Notes: a model not told the origin generated them from the sequence alone. Counted from the first letter of the stretch, positions 41,615 to 49,712 are shown. The stretch is DNA of 64,000 nucleotides from CAIJMI01 sp964448085 (GCA_964448085.1 CAYUUX010000002.1:1-64000), one strand, 5' to 3'. Translations and numbers: made by a program.

Positions 41615-42736
41615 TCATGGTAATTTTGTCAAACCACGGGCGTGCGAAGCAACAAACGCTTTTATTTGTTTTTGAAAAGCAGCTTTTGTAAATTTCTTTG
41701 CTTGTGTCTTACACGCTTTTTCCCAATTGTTTTTCTTTTGTATGAACTCAGCGATTGTTGTCATGAGCGCTTCTTTGGTTAATTCATAAAAAAACATCCC
41801 CGTTTCCCCCTCAATAACGGTTTCGATAACGCCGCCAGAATGATACGCAAGGACAGGTGTTCCCGTGGCCATGGTTTCAACGGGAAGAATACCGAAATCC
41901 TCATCTTCAGATGGAAAAATAAAAGCTCTGGCTTGTTTTAAATAACGCCATTTTTCTTGGTCAGTTATTTCTCCTAGAAATTCAACAGAAGGACCAGCGA
42001 TTTTTTTAAGTTTTTCCCCATATCCCGCAAATCCCGCTCCAAACACCTTTAATGGAATCCGCATTGTTGTACAGGCGGCTATTGCCAAATCAATATGTTT
42101 TGCCTGCGCGAGTCTTCCACCGGCGAGAAAGTAGTTTTGTTTTTTTAGCGGAAGCGTACCCGTTGGCTCGTTAACCGGTGGATAGAGCACAAGCGCTTCT
42201 TTCCTATAAAATTTTTTTATGCGTTTGGCAACCTCATGAGAATTGGCAATAAAATAATCAACGTTTTGACTTGCCAAAACATCGGTGTTGCGCAAGAAAT
42301 GATTCGCCACCTCTCCCAATAACCGTACAATAAGATTCTGTTTCCAACTTCTTGCTGTTGCATAGCCATACAGATATCTTGGTGGTGTATGACAATAGCA
42401 TATGTGGGTAGCCGATCCCTTGTGAATCATGTTCGATTGATATGCACCTGTGGCGGAAACAATAACGACATCGAAATTTGAAAAGTCCATAGAGCGAAAA
42501 ACCGAAGGAGCCAATAATCGCAAAGGGCTAATGAGTTTTTCCTTCCACGGAATATATTGGAGCCACGAAGGACGAATGTCCCATGATAGAAATCGGTTTT
42601 TGTGTGGACCGAGGAATTTTGGACAATATACAGTTGTAAATACTGGGGCATCAGGGAAAAGTTCATGGAGGGCCTCCAGCACTCGTTCTGCTCCCCCATA
42701 CTCTTTAATATAGTCGTGAACCAGTGCTATTTTCAT
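41615..42736 (-). CDS. Glycosyltransferase family 4
   Basis: A 373-residue retaining GT-B transferase. The N-terminus has LVHDYIKEYGGAERVLEAL (residues 5-23), followed by ATHICYCHTPPRYLYGYA, a stretch common in mannosyltransferase-like GT4 proteins. The C-terminal half has NYFLAGGRLAQAKHIDLAI, VEFLGEITDQEKW and FGILPVETMATGTPVLAYHSG (donor site, EX7E-like, about 281-301). Starts at 42736, exactly six bases after an extended -10 (TGATATAAT), so it is expected to be leaderless. That -10 overlaps the stop codon of the upstream exonuclease gene. Confidence 0.87.
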   Translation of the reverse strand: MKIALVHDYIKEYGGAERVLEALHELFPDAPVFTTVYCPKFLGPHKNRFLSWDIRPSWLQYIPWKEKLISPLRLLAPSVFRSMDFSNFDVVIVSATGAYQSNMIHKGSATHICYCHTPPRYLYGYATARSWKQNLIVRLLGEVANHFLRNTDVLASQNVDYFIANSHEVAKRIKKFYRKEALVLYPPVNEPTGTLPLKKQNYFLAGGRLAQAKHIDLAIAACTTMRIPLKVFGAGFAGYGEKLKKIAGPSVEFLGEITDQEKWRYLKQARAFIFPSEDEDFGILPVETMATGTPVLAYHSGGVIETVIEGETGMFFYELTKEALMTTIAEFIQKKNNWEKACKTQAKKFTKAAFQKQIKAFVASHARGLTKLP

Positions 42737-42742
42737 ATGTAT

Positions 42743-42751
42743 ATTATATCA
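42743..42751 (-). promoter_or_regulatory. Leaderless extended -10 promoter of the GT4 gene
   Basis: Minus-strand TGATATAAT (42751-42743), six bases (ATACAT) and ATG 42736. The hexamer overlaps the stop codon of the exonuclease gene. Confidence 0.7.
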
Positions 42752-43691
42752 ATGACATCTGTTCATCGATGGTTTTTTTCAATTCCCCCCTTTTGATGTT
42801 TGAGGATTGTTTGCCCGGCTCTATGGACGCTTGCAATCTCTTTATAAGGGAATGGAATCCCAGGTGTTGTAATATGTTGATGACGGCACCCGCTGAAAAC
42901 TGTTGTATCAAAATCGGTTTGATCGATGTTTGGATTCTTATGTCTTGCTTTATGGTGGCGAGTGTTTTAGAAAGCATTGCCAGATTTTTATGTAAGATTA
43001 ATTTGTCCTTTATTTTCTGCGAGAACGATGTATCTCTTTCGATATTTTCATAGATGTTTTCAATTGTAGAGTATCGCGTTAATAGATCCACAGCGGTTTT
43101 GGGTCCTATTCCTGGTACTCCCGGATAATTATCCGATTGGTCTCCTGCAAGCGCCTTATAATCAGGTATTTGCGTTGGTTTTACTCCGAGACGCTCCTGA
43201 GTTTCTGAAACCCCATATAATTTCGCTTCAGAAAGCCCTTTGGTTGGCATATATACTTTTGTGGTCTTGGTTGCGAGTTGTAAAATATCCTTATCCCCCG
43301 TAACAATAATTATTTGATCAACCTTTTTGGAAAACTTTTTGCATAACGATCCGATTATATCGTCAGCCTCGAATCCGTCCCTTTCGCAGATAGGAACCTG
43401 CATTGCAGACACAATTTCGTGGATAAGGGGTATTTGATTTGCTAGTCCATCATCCATTTTGGGACGTTTTATTTGATAGTCTGCATAAAGTTTTTTTCTG
43501 AACGTCGGTTTTGGTCTGTCAAAAGTTACCACGAGATGGGTTGGGGTCAGATCGGTTACGAGTCGAAGAAGCATGGAGGTAAAACCATACGCTGCATTTA
43601 CAAGGGTTCCGTCGGGTGCGGTAAGAGGAGGAAGCGCATGAAACGCACGATGTAATATTGCGTTTCCATCAATAATGATAAGTCGATTCAC
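42744..43691 (-). CDS. Stand-alone 5'-3' exonuclease (Pol I N-terminal type)
   Basis: This 315-residue FEN-like nuclease is equivalent to the N-terminal domain of DNA polymerase I and removes RNA primers and flaps. Acidic metal-binding motifs are visible: IIDGNAILHRAFHAL (7-21), VVTFDRPKPTFRK, GFEADDIIGSL (about 106-116), IVTGDKDILQL and YKALAGDQSDNYPGVPGIGPKTA (helix-hairpin-helix, about 178-200). The polymerase domain is not fused; the downstream gene is a glycosyltransferase. The start codon is GTG at 43691. It follows ftsH with a 14-base spacer on the same strand. Confidence 0.88.
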   Translation of the reverse strand: MNRLIIIDGNAILHRAFHALPPLTAPDGTLVNAAYGFTSMLLRLVTDLTPTHLVVTFDRPKPTFRKKLYADYQIKRPKMDDGLANQIPLIHEIVSAMQVPICERDGFEADDIIGSLCKKFSKKVDQIIIVTGDKDILQLATKTTKVYMPTKGLSEAKLYGVSETQERLGVKPTQIPDYKALAGDQSDNYPGVPGIGPKTAVDLLTRYSTIENIYENIERDTSFSQKIKDKLILHKNLAMLSKTLATIKQDIRIQTSIKPILIQQFSAGAVINILQHLGFHSLIKRLQASIEPGKQSSNIKRGELKKTIDEQMSLI

Positions 43692-43705
43692 GGTGCTTAA
43701 AAAAA

Positions 43706-45589
43706 TTAAGAATTTTTTATGAGTTCTTCAAACTCCTCCCCTTCCAGGGTTTCTCTTTTTACGAGTTCTTTCGTGATAAGATCCAGCTGCTTCTTGTGTT
43801 TTTTAAGAATAAAGATTGCTGTTTCATATCCCTCAAATACAAGTTTTTGAATTTCTCCATCGATTTTTCCGAGCATTTCAGGAGAAATTTGTTGTTGATC
43901 CATCAGTGATTTTCCCCATTCGGTGACGTCAACATTTGGGCCGAAGTTTATTGGGCCAAGCGAGCTCATTCCGAATTCCATGACCATGTATCGCGCTATA
44001 CGCGTTGCTTGATCGATGTCATTCGCAGCGCCACTTGTTATATCCTTATAGAGCAATTCTTCTGCGGCTCGTCCACCCATCATGGTCGCGATTTGATGTA
44101 TGAGGTGAGATTTTGTTTCATGAAGCCTATCTTTTTCCGGAGGGGTCAGGGTATATCCAAGTGCCATACCTCGGGAAATAATAGAAATACGGTGTACCCG
44201 ATCCATGTCGCCAAGATAATAATTTACCACCGCATGTCCCGCTTCGTGTCCAGCAGTCATTCGTCTGTCTTGGTCACTTTGGAGCCTCTTTTTTTCCGGT
44301 CCCAATTTGACTTTGGTTGCAGACTCCTCAATATCCTCATGCGAAATTTCTTTTTTATTGTTTCTCGCAGCGTGAATTGCCGACTCATTCAGCATGTTTT
44401 CAAGGTCGGCTCCAGAAAATCCAACAGTTCTTTTTGCAACCTTATCCCAATTCACTATTTTCGAAAAAGGTTTTCCTTTTGCATGAATAAGAAGAATTGA
44501 TTTTCTTCCTTCCATATCGGGAAGGTCGAGCGTAACTCGTCGATCAAATCGGCCCGGCCTCGTCAAGGCGGGATCGAGTAAATCTCCCCTGTTGGTTGCC
44601 GCAACAACGAGTACGGCGGTGTTTGGTTCGAATCCGTCCATTTCTACAAGTATTTGGTTAAGCGTTTGTTCTCGTTCGTCGTGCCCGCCCATCGCGCCAA
44701 CGGATCGCATGCGTCCTATTGCATCGATTTCGTCAATGAAAATGATTGCTGGAGCAGTTTTTTTCGCGGTTGCGAAGAGATCACGTACCCGTGCAGCTCC
44801 GACACCAACAAGCATTTCCATAAACTCACTTCCCGCTATCGAATAAAAAGGGACTTTTGCCTCCCCCGCCATGGCTTTGGCCAGCAGGGTTTTTCCTGTT
44901 CCGCTTGGACCAACGAGTATCACACCTTTTGGTGTGCGAGCACCGAGGGCTTTATATTTAGCGGGATTTTTTAAAAAATCGACGATTTCTACAACTTCGT
45001 TTTTTGCCTCATCAACACCAGCAACATCCGCAAAAGTAATTTTAGGAAGATCTTTATTCCACAATTTGGCTTTACTTTGGCCAAATGAAAAAACGCTATC
45101 CTGCGCACCACGAGCCTGTCGAAACAGAAAAAGAAAAAAGACAACGGTCAGTACCAGTGGGAGCACGTTGGATAGGATGCCCATCCATATTTGGCTTGCA
45201 TTCAGATCTTTTACTTTAATTTCAATGGTTTTTGGATCAACGCCCGTGTCTTCAAGGAGTTTATATAGTGAATCTTGAGGCTCTTTATGCGTAATGACTT
45301 TTTTTCCGTCTTTATACACAGCAGTGAGTTTCGTATCCTCCACCTCAATTGTTTGGATTTTATTATCTTTAATGTCCGATATCACTAGGGTAAACGGCTG
45401 TTCTGGTGTGGTTGCCGCTCCACCAGTTATATTTCCGAGAACTGAAAAGACAACGAAAATAATGAGCAACCCCGTGATGATATTCTTCAGATTTATATTC
45501 AATCGAAGTTCAAACATCTTCTTTGATTTTTTTGTTCCGTTTGTGGACACCCTTTTCTCTTGTTGCGAGGAATATTTTTTTGTTGTCAT
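43706..45589 (-). CDS. ftsH: ATP-dependent zinc metalloprotease FtsH
   Basis: A 627-residue membrane-bound AAA+ protease that degrades unneeded and misassembled membrane proteins. Two membrane helices (about 37-53 and 139-157) flank an external domain. Then come Walker A GPSGTGKT (227-234), Walker B AIIFIDEIDAIG, the second-region arginines in RPGRFDRRV, and the zinc site HEAGH (about 440). The later aspartate ligand is in the segment SGAANDIDQAT. A basic 25-residue N-terminal tail is longer than usual. Possible promoter TTGAAA-18-TATTCT (45623-45594) leaves only four bases before the ATG. Confidence 0.96.
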   Translation of the reverse strand: MTTKKYSSQQEKRVSTNGTKKSKKMFELRLNINLKNIITGLLIIFVVFSVLGNITGGAATTPEQPFTLVISDIKDNKIQTIEVEDTKLTAVYKDGKKVITHKEPQDSLYKLLEDTGVDPKTIEIKVKDLNASQIWMGILSNVLPLVLTVVFFLFLFRQARGAQDSVFSFGQSKAKLWNKDLPKITFADVAGVDEAKNEVVEIVDFLKNPAKYKALGARTPKGVILVGPSGTGKTLLAKAMAGEAKVPFYSIAGSEFMEMLVGVGAARVRDLFATAKKTAPAIIFIDEIDAIGRMRSVGAMGGHDEREQTLNQILVEMDGFEPNTAVLVVAATNRGDLLDPALTRPGRFDRRVTLDLPDMEGRKSILLIHAKGKPFSKIVNWDKVAKRTVGFSGADLENMLNESAIHAARNNKKEISHEDIEESATKVKLGPEKKRLQSDQDRRMTAGHEAGHAVVNYYLGDMDRVHRISIISRGMALGYTLTPPEKDRLHETKSHLIHQIATMMGGRAAEELLYKDITSGAANDIDQATRIARYMVMEFGMSSLGPINFGPNVDVTEWGKSLMDQQQISPEMLGKIDGEIQKLVFEGYETAIFILKKHKKQLDLITKELVKRETLEGEEFEELIKNS

Positions 45590-45593
45590 ATCG

Positions 45594-45623
45594 AGAATAG
45601 CTTGATGATACTTACAATTTCAA
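45594..45623 (-). promoter_or_regulatory. Possible ftsH promoter
   Basis: On the minus strand TTGAAA (45623-45618), an 18-base spacer and TATTCT (45599-45594) precede the ATG at 45589 by four bases. Confidence 0.4.
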
Positions 45624-45652
45624 TAGTGTAGTATACCACGGAATTTAAATAC

Positions 45653-45681
45653 TTGACAGAGCGCCATGGGAACGGTATTGT
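45653..45681 (+). promoter_or_regulatory. Consensus leaderless promoter
   Basis: A perfect TTGACA (45653-45658), exactly 17 bases and TATTGT (45676-45681) are followed by seven bases and ATG 45689, so transcription is expected to begin at the start codon. Confidence 0.75.
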
Positions 45682-45688
45682 CTTTGCT

Positions 45689-46570
45689 ATGCGCATTCCA
45701 CACCATGTATTTGCCCCTTCTACTTCTGGTTATCCCATCATTGGTTTTCAATCGAAAGAAACACGTGCGCTTACCGTGGGGTATATTCATAAACGGGGGA
45801 AAAAGGAAACGTTTATTCCCTGTCGGGAGCATTTTGGAGCCCTTCGTGAGGAGGACGCGTTTTCGGCAACCGTACAATCGTTATCCCTTTCTCCCATTCA
45901 AAAAATGTTACACGCTCACGATCCCTATACCATCTCGACCATAACTATTTTACGGGAAACGGTTGCGTGTCGGCTTTCAAGTGCGCTTTTTTATGCAGGT
46001 ATACCCGCGCACTACGGGGACTGTTTTATTGGAGCAAATCATGTTAAGTCTGCAACAAGCATCACAACATCATATGCGTATGAAAATACTGAAGGATTGT
46101 GCACAGATGGGTGTTGGGTTATTGCTGATAGCATTGCCTCGGGCAAAAATTTAATAGCCACCCTTCGTTCTTTATTAGGAAAATATCATCCCAAAGAACT
46201 TATTTTTATTGTTCCCATCGGTAATCGGTGGGGCATTAATGAAGTCAGTAGGGTTGTTGCAGACTATTCCGTACCCACTACGTTTGTTGTTTGGGGAGCG
46301 TTGTTTGGTTTAAATCCGGAAAATCACTACGACGAACCATGGGGGCTTCCAGACTGTGAACCTATTGATAAACGAGACCAACAAACGTTTGTTTCTATGT
46401 ATTCTCCAACCCTATGTGTTGGTGGAGATTTTGGTAACGATTACTATTGTGTGGCGTTGGCAAAGAACTTATATAAAAAACAACTTGCAGATCTGCATAT
46501 AACACCCAACATTCCCACCGCAAAATTTATCCGATCGGTATACGCTTCAGAAGAAATCCTCACACGATAA
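45689..46570 (+). CDS. Phosphoribosyltransferase-like protein
   Basis: This 293-residue protein contains a segment CWVIADSIASGKNLIATLRSLL (about residues 150-171) that matches the PRPP-binding loop of type I phosphoribosyltransferases, where two acidic residues and a glycine/threonine turn bind PRPP. Here the loop reads ADSIASGKN, with a single acidic residue instead of DD, so catalytic activity is uncertain. C-terminal residues include CVGGDFGNDYYCVALAK. The start at 45689 (not the TTG upstream, which is part of the -35 box) is set by the abutting promoter. A short hairpin (AAGCCG, TTAT, CGGCTT at 46569-46584) covers this stop codon and the converging trpS stop. Confidence 0.55.
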   Translation: MRIPHHVFAPSTSGYPIIGFQSKETRALTVGYIHKRGKKETFIPCREHFGALREEDAFSATVQSLSLSPIQKMLHAHDPYTISTITILRETVACRLSSALFYAGIPAHYGDCFIGANHVKSATSITTSYAYENTEGLCTDGCWVIADSIASGKNLIATLRSLLGKYHPKELIFIVPIGNRWGINEVSRVVADYSVPTTFVVWGALFGLNPENHYDEPWGLPDCEPIDKRDQQTFVSMYSPTLCVGGDFGNDYYCVALAKNLYKKQLADLHITPNIPTAKFIRSVYASEEILTR

Positions 46571-46574
46571 GCCG

Positions 46575-47945
46575 TTATCGGCTTTGGGATCCTAGAGGAA
46601 AGGTGTTTGTTTCAATAAACAGTGGCCTTCCTTCTGTGTCGTCTACTGCCACTATCATTCCCTGAGATTCTTCTCCCATTATTTTTCTATATTGCAAATT
46701 GAAAACAAAGAGAAATTTTTTGCCGGTGAAATACTCTGCGGCATACCCAAACTGTCTGACTCCAGTGAATATGATCCGTTTTCCTAATTCCCCAAAATTA
46801 ACATGGAGCCGGATCAATTTTTCACTTTTCTCAACGTGTTCTGCTGATTCAACTTGCCCAACCCGCATTTCCACGTTGTACCAATCGTCAATTGTGATGG
46901 TTGTTTTTTTACTTGTAGGAACGGAGTAGGCATTAGTTATACCTGTCAAATTTTTAACCTCTTGTAACGTTGATTCTGCATATCTCATGGCTTGTTCTTT
47001 CCCACGAGAAAGAATCTCCTTTATATATTCGGGATGCTTCTGCATTTCCTTATATTGTTTTCGTGCCGGTGCAAAATGCTGTAGGAGCGATTGATATAAA
47101 TATTCCTTTACTTCTATATCCGCTATTTCTCCCCTCTTATATGCTTGTTTCATTTGCTGTACCTTTTCCTTATCACCAAAAAATTCCAGATATACAAAAA
47201 CCATGTTTCCATCAATGTGACCGGGATCCGTTTTATGAATACGGGTTGGATCTGTATATGTTCCCATCACCTGTTTTTTGATGGTTTCTTCTGTTTCAAA
47301 AATGCTAATAATATTGCCTAAAGACTTACTCATTTTTCGTTTTCCATCGGTACCAAGTATTGTTGCAACGTTTTTTGAAATGAGTGGATCGGATAATTTA
47401 AAGCATGATGTGTTGTAGGTTCGGTTAAACAGTTGTGCAATATCTCTGGCAATTTCGACATGTTGTTTTTGATCTTTTCCTACCGGAACGAGGTCGGGTT
47501 TATATAAAAGAATGTCAGCCGCCATGAGAATTGGATAACTAAATAGACCGACGTTAATAGTATCCTCAGCGGTGTCTTTTTGGAGTTTATCCTTATATGC
47601 ATGCGCCCGTTTTAACAACCCAAGTGGAGTAAAATTATTGAGAATTGTTTGTAGTTCTGAATGGAGCCCCCCGATGTCGGATTGTCTAAAAAAGATAAGT
47701 CGATCGAATTCTTCTGGTTCCAAAAAACCTTTCAAGAGAGCGAGTTCGCTAAGTATCAATGTTTCTGTGTTCCTTTGTAATTTATCTTTATTCTGAACAG
47801 TTGTCAGTGCGTGATAGTCAGCCACAAAAAGAAAGCACTCATGTGTGTGTGCCATGTCAATAAATTGTTTGACTGCTCCTAGGTAGTTGCCGATATGGAG
47901 AGTGCCATCACCACTTGGTGTTATACCAGATAAAACTCGTTTCAT
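46575..47945 (-). CDS. trpS: Tryptophanyl-tRNA synthetase fused to a C-terminal tRNA-binding (Trbp111/EMAP-like) domain
   Basis: A 456-residue protein in two parts. Residues 1-335 are a class I TrpRS: GTLHIGNYLGAVKQF has the HIGH-type motif (17-20), and the KMSKS loop is in KRKMSKSLGN (about 197). Residues 350-456 form an OB-fold tRNA-binding domain (DWYNVEMRVGQVESAEHVEK, then MGEESQGMIVAV), which is normally fused to MetRS or free as Trbp111. I chose the ATG at 47945 because GAAAGGA lies seven bases upstream; in-frame starts at 47960 and 47972 overlap the -10 box (TGATACAAT). It follows trpB2 on the same strand by 65 bases and probably belongs to the T-box-controlled unit. Confidence 0.9.
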   Translation of the reverse strand: MKRVLSGITPSGDGTLHIGNYLGAVKQFIDMAHTHECFLFVADYHALTTVQNKDKLQRNTETLILSELALLKGFLEPEEFDRLIFFRQSDIGGLHSELQTILNNFTPLGLLKRAHAYKDKLQKDTAEDTINVGLFSYPILMAADILLYKPDLVPVGKDQKQHVEIARDIAQLFNRTYNTSCFKLSDPLISKNVATILGTDGKRKMSKSLGNIISIFETEETIKKQVMGTYTDPTRIHKTDPGHIDGNMVFVYLEFFGDKEKVQQMKQAYKRGEIADIEVKEYLYQSLLQHFAPARKQYKEMQKHPEYIKEILSRGKEQAMRYAESTLQEVKNLTGITNAYSVPTSKKTTITIDDWYNVEMRVGQVESAEHVEKSEKLIRLHVNFGELGKRIIFTGVRQFGYAAEYFTGKKFLFVFNLQYRKIMGEESQGMIVAVDDTEGRPLFIETNTFPLGSQSR

Positions 47946-48010
47946 AGTTATTCCTTTCATATATTGTATCATTTGTATTTTTTCTATAGATATGTTTGTT
48001 TTATCTTCTG

Positions 48011-49318
48011 CTATTGCAATGAACCGTTCAAAAATTTTTCATACCCTCCGAGATCTAGCAAACCGTGTCCGGACAGATTAAAACAAATTACCTTTTTGTT
48101 CCCTTGCTTTCGAGCGCGAATAGCTTCATCAATTACTGCCTTGATCGCGTGTGCACTTTCTGGAGCCGGAATTATTCCCTCTGCTTTCATAAAACAATGC
48201 GCGGCTTCAAAAATTTCTTTTTGAGAATACGCACGAGCACGCGTAATTCCACGCGTGTTTAAGAATGACAAAATTGGTGCATTTCCATGGTATCGCAGCC
48301 CCCCAGCGTGAATTACGGCAGGAATGAACGATGCGCCCAGCGTCTGCATTTTAAGCAGCGGCGTTTGTTTTGCCGCGTCACCAAAATCATATTTGTATTC
48401 CCCTTTGGTCATTTTTGGACAGGCACTGGATTCAACGAGTATGCAATCAAGACTTGTGCGTTCTCCTGAGATTTTTTTAATAATAAATGGTGCCATAAAC
48501 CCAAACGCATTGCTTCCTCCACCAACACACCCAATCAACACATCTGGATATTCTCCAAGGTGTTTAAATTGTTCTTCTACCTCCTGTCCAATAATGGTTT
48601 GATGCATGAGTACGTGATTTAATACGCTTCCCAAAGCATAACGTGCTGTTTTGTCGTCCCGAATTGTTTCCAGGGCCTCAGCTATGGCGATCCCAAGGCT
48701 TCCGGGATGCTGCGGACGTTCGTTTAACAGATGTTTTCCGAATGCCGTTTGATTTGAAGGACTTGCAAATACGTTTGCACCAAACAACTGCATGATCGTT
48801 TTTCTATACGGTTTTTGTTCATAGGAAGAACGGACCATAAATATGGAGCACCGTACATCAAAAAATTTACATGCTAGTGCTAACGCTGACCCCCATTGAC
48901 CAGCGCCAGTTTCCGTAATGAGTCGTTTAACACCTTCTTGTTTGTTGTAATACGCTTGAGGAATTGCCGTATTGATCTTATGGCTTCCAGAGATGGTTGC
49001 GCCTTCATTTTTAAAATAGATATGCGCAGGGGTTTGGAGCACCTGTTCCAGACGGGTTGCACGGACAAGTGGCGTTGGTCGAAATGTCATATAGATGTTT
49101 CTGACTGCATTGGGAATTTCAACTTTTTCCTCAAGCGTTAATTCTTGTTTAGCGATTTCCTTTGGGAAAAGCCCACACAGATCCTTCATGGTTATGGGTT
49201 TGTTTGTTGCCGGATTGAGATGCGGATCTGGCAAACTCCCCACATATTTTTTGAGGTAATAGTTTATATTGAGATAGTGTGTTGGTGTTTGCACCGAACA
49301 TTGATTTCCTTTTGTCAT
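48011..49318 (-). CDS. trpB: Tryptophan synthase beta subunit, TrpB2 type, stand-alone
   Basis: This 435-residue PLP enzyme joins indole and serine to give tryptophan. The Schiff-base lysine is in ISGSHKINTA (Lys114), the catalytic glutamate in TETGAGQWGSALA, and the phosphate cup in GCVGGGSNAFGF. The LxxxGRPTPL-like stretch reads MTFRPTPLVRATRLEQ. The N-terminal extension of about 60 residues and the GATISGSHK form mark the TrpB2 group. No trpA or other trp biosynthesis gene is nearby, so it probably salvages indole. The ATG at 49318 is preferred for its AAAGGATC ribosome site; 13 extra codons upstream are possible. It lies between tRNA-Trp and trpS. Confidence 0.92.
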   Translation of the reverse strand: MTKGNQCSVQTPTHYLNINYYLKKYVGSLPDPHLNPATNKPITMKDLCGLFPKEIAKQELTLEEKVEIPNAVRNIYMTFRPTPLVRATRLEQVLQTPAHIYFKNEGATISGSHKINTAIPQAYYNKQEGVKRLITETGAGQWGSALALACKFFDVRCSIFMVRSSYEQKPYRKTIMQLFGANVFASPSNQTAFGKHLLNERPQHPGSLGIAIAEALETIRDDKTARYALGSVLNHVLMHQTIIGQEVEEQFKHLGEYPDVLIGCVGGGSNAFGFMAPFIIKKISGERTSLDCILVESSACPKMTKGEYKYDFGDAAKQTPLLKMQTLGASFIPAVIHAGGLRYHGNAPILSFLNTRGITRARAYSQKEIFEAAHCFMKAEGIIPAPESAHAIKAVIDEAIRARKQGNKKVICFNLSGHGLLDLGGYEKFLNGSLQ

Positions 49319-49412
49319 AGTAGATCCTTTATAAAAATTTTTTGTACACATTGACATATGACTGTTTTTGCCAGTATTTCCCCCTTGTCATACTTTGTTG
49401 ATAGTTCATAGG

Positions 49413-49483
49413 CAGGAGCATCAGGATTTGAACCTGAAATGAGGATTTTGGAGATCCCCGTGATACCGTTTCACTATGCTCCT
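49413..49483 (-). tRNA. tRNA-Trp (anticodon CCA)
   Basis: On the minus strand a full cloverleaf folds: acceptor AGGAGCA/TGCTCCT, D arm GTGA...TCAC with the GG in its loop, anticodon stem GGGAT/ATCCT around loop CTCCAAA (anticodon CCA), and T arm TCAGG-TTCAAAT-CCTGA. The discriminator base is G and the CCA end is not encoded (GCCT follows). The 5' end is eight bases after the T run of an intrinsic terminator, so the gene has no room for its own promoter and must be transcribed by read-through of the T-box leader. trpB2 starts 95 bases after its 3' end. Confidence 0.93.
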
Positions 49484-49490
49484 AAACGAC

Positions 49491-49533
49491 AAAAACCCGT
49501 ACAGAACACCAAGATATTGTTGTTCTGTACGGG
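49491..49533 (-). terminator. Intrinsic terminator of the T-box leader
   Basis: On the minus strand CCCGTACAGAACA (49533-49521), a 12-base loop and TGTTCTGTACGGG (49508-49496) form a perfect 13-base-pair stem followed by TTTTT (49495-49491). The 5' half of this stem is also needed for the antiterminator, so the two folds exclude each other. Confidence 0.93.
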
Positions 49534-49697
49534 CCTTTATTTGAGATTCGGCTGTGCCACCGTACGCTTCCCTTTCGGGACTTTTCTTGACGCACTCCGT
49601 TTTTACGACATGCGTTCCTGACTTTTACGGTTTCGGCTCCGTACCTGATTGGGGTCAGCTTCCCGGTTCCATCCTTCCGGATCAGCGCTTTCTAAAC
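49491..49697 (-). promoter_or_regulatory. T-box riboswitch (predicted tRNA-Trp sensing) with antiterminator
   Basis: The minus-strand leader ends in a T-box core. Antiterminator: GUACGG (49565-49560), a seven-base bulge UGGCACA (49559-49553), GCC (49552-49550), a 14-base loop, GGC (49535-49533) and CCGUAC (49532-49527). The canonical T-box is AGGGUGGNACCGCG; here it is ACGGUGGCACAGCCG. Base N is C, which pairs with discriminator G in the uncharged GCCA end, as in the adjacent tRNA-Trp. Upstream are a stem III-like UCCC-GAAA-GGGA hairpin (49584-49573), an ACGCA/UGCGU hairpin, and a compact 5' domain holding the only UGG outside the core and terminator (in GGAUGGAACC, 49674-49665), a candidate specifier. 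Stem I is shorter than in classical T-boxes and I cannot place all its motifs. Confidence 0.85.
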
Positions 49698-49703
49698 ATA
49701 CAT

Positions 49704-49712
49704 AGTATACCA
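49704..49712 (-). promoter_or_regulatory. Extended -10 promoter of the T-box/tRNA-Trp/trpB2/trpS unit
   Basis: Minus-strand TGGTATACT (49712-49704) is an extended -10 element placing +1 near 49697, just before the folded leader. The -35 region is weak, as is common with extended -10 promoters. Confidence 0.6.
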
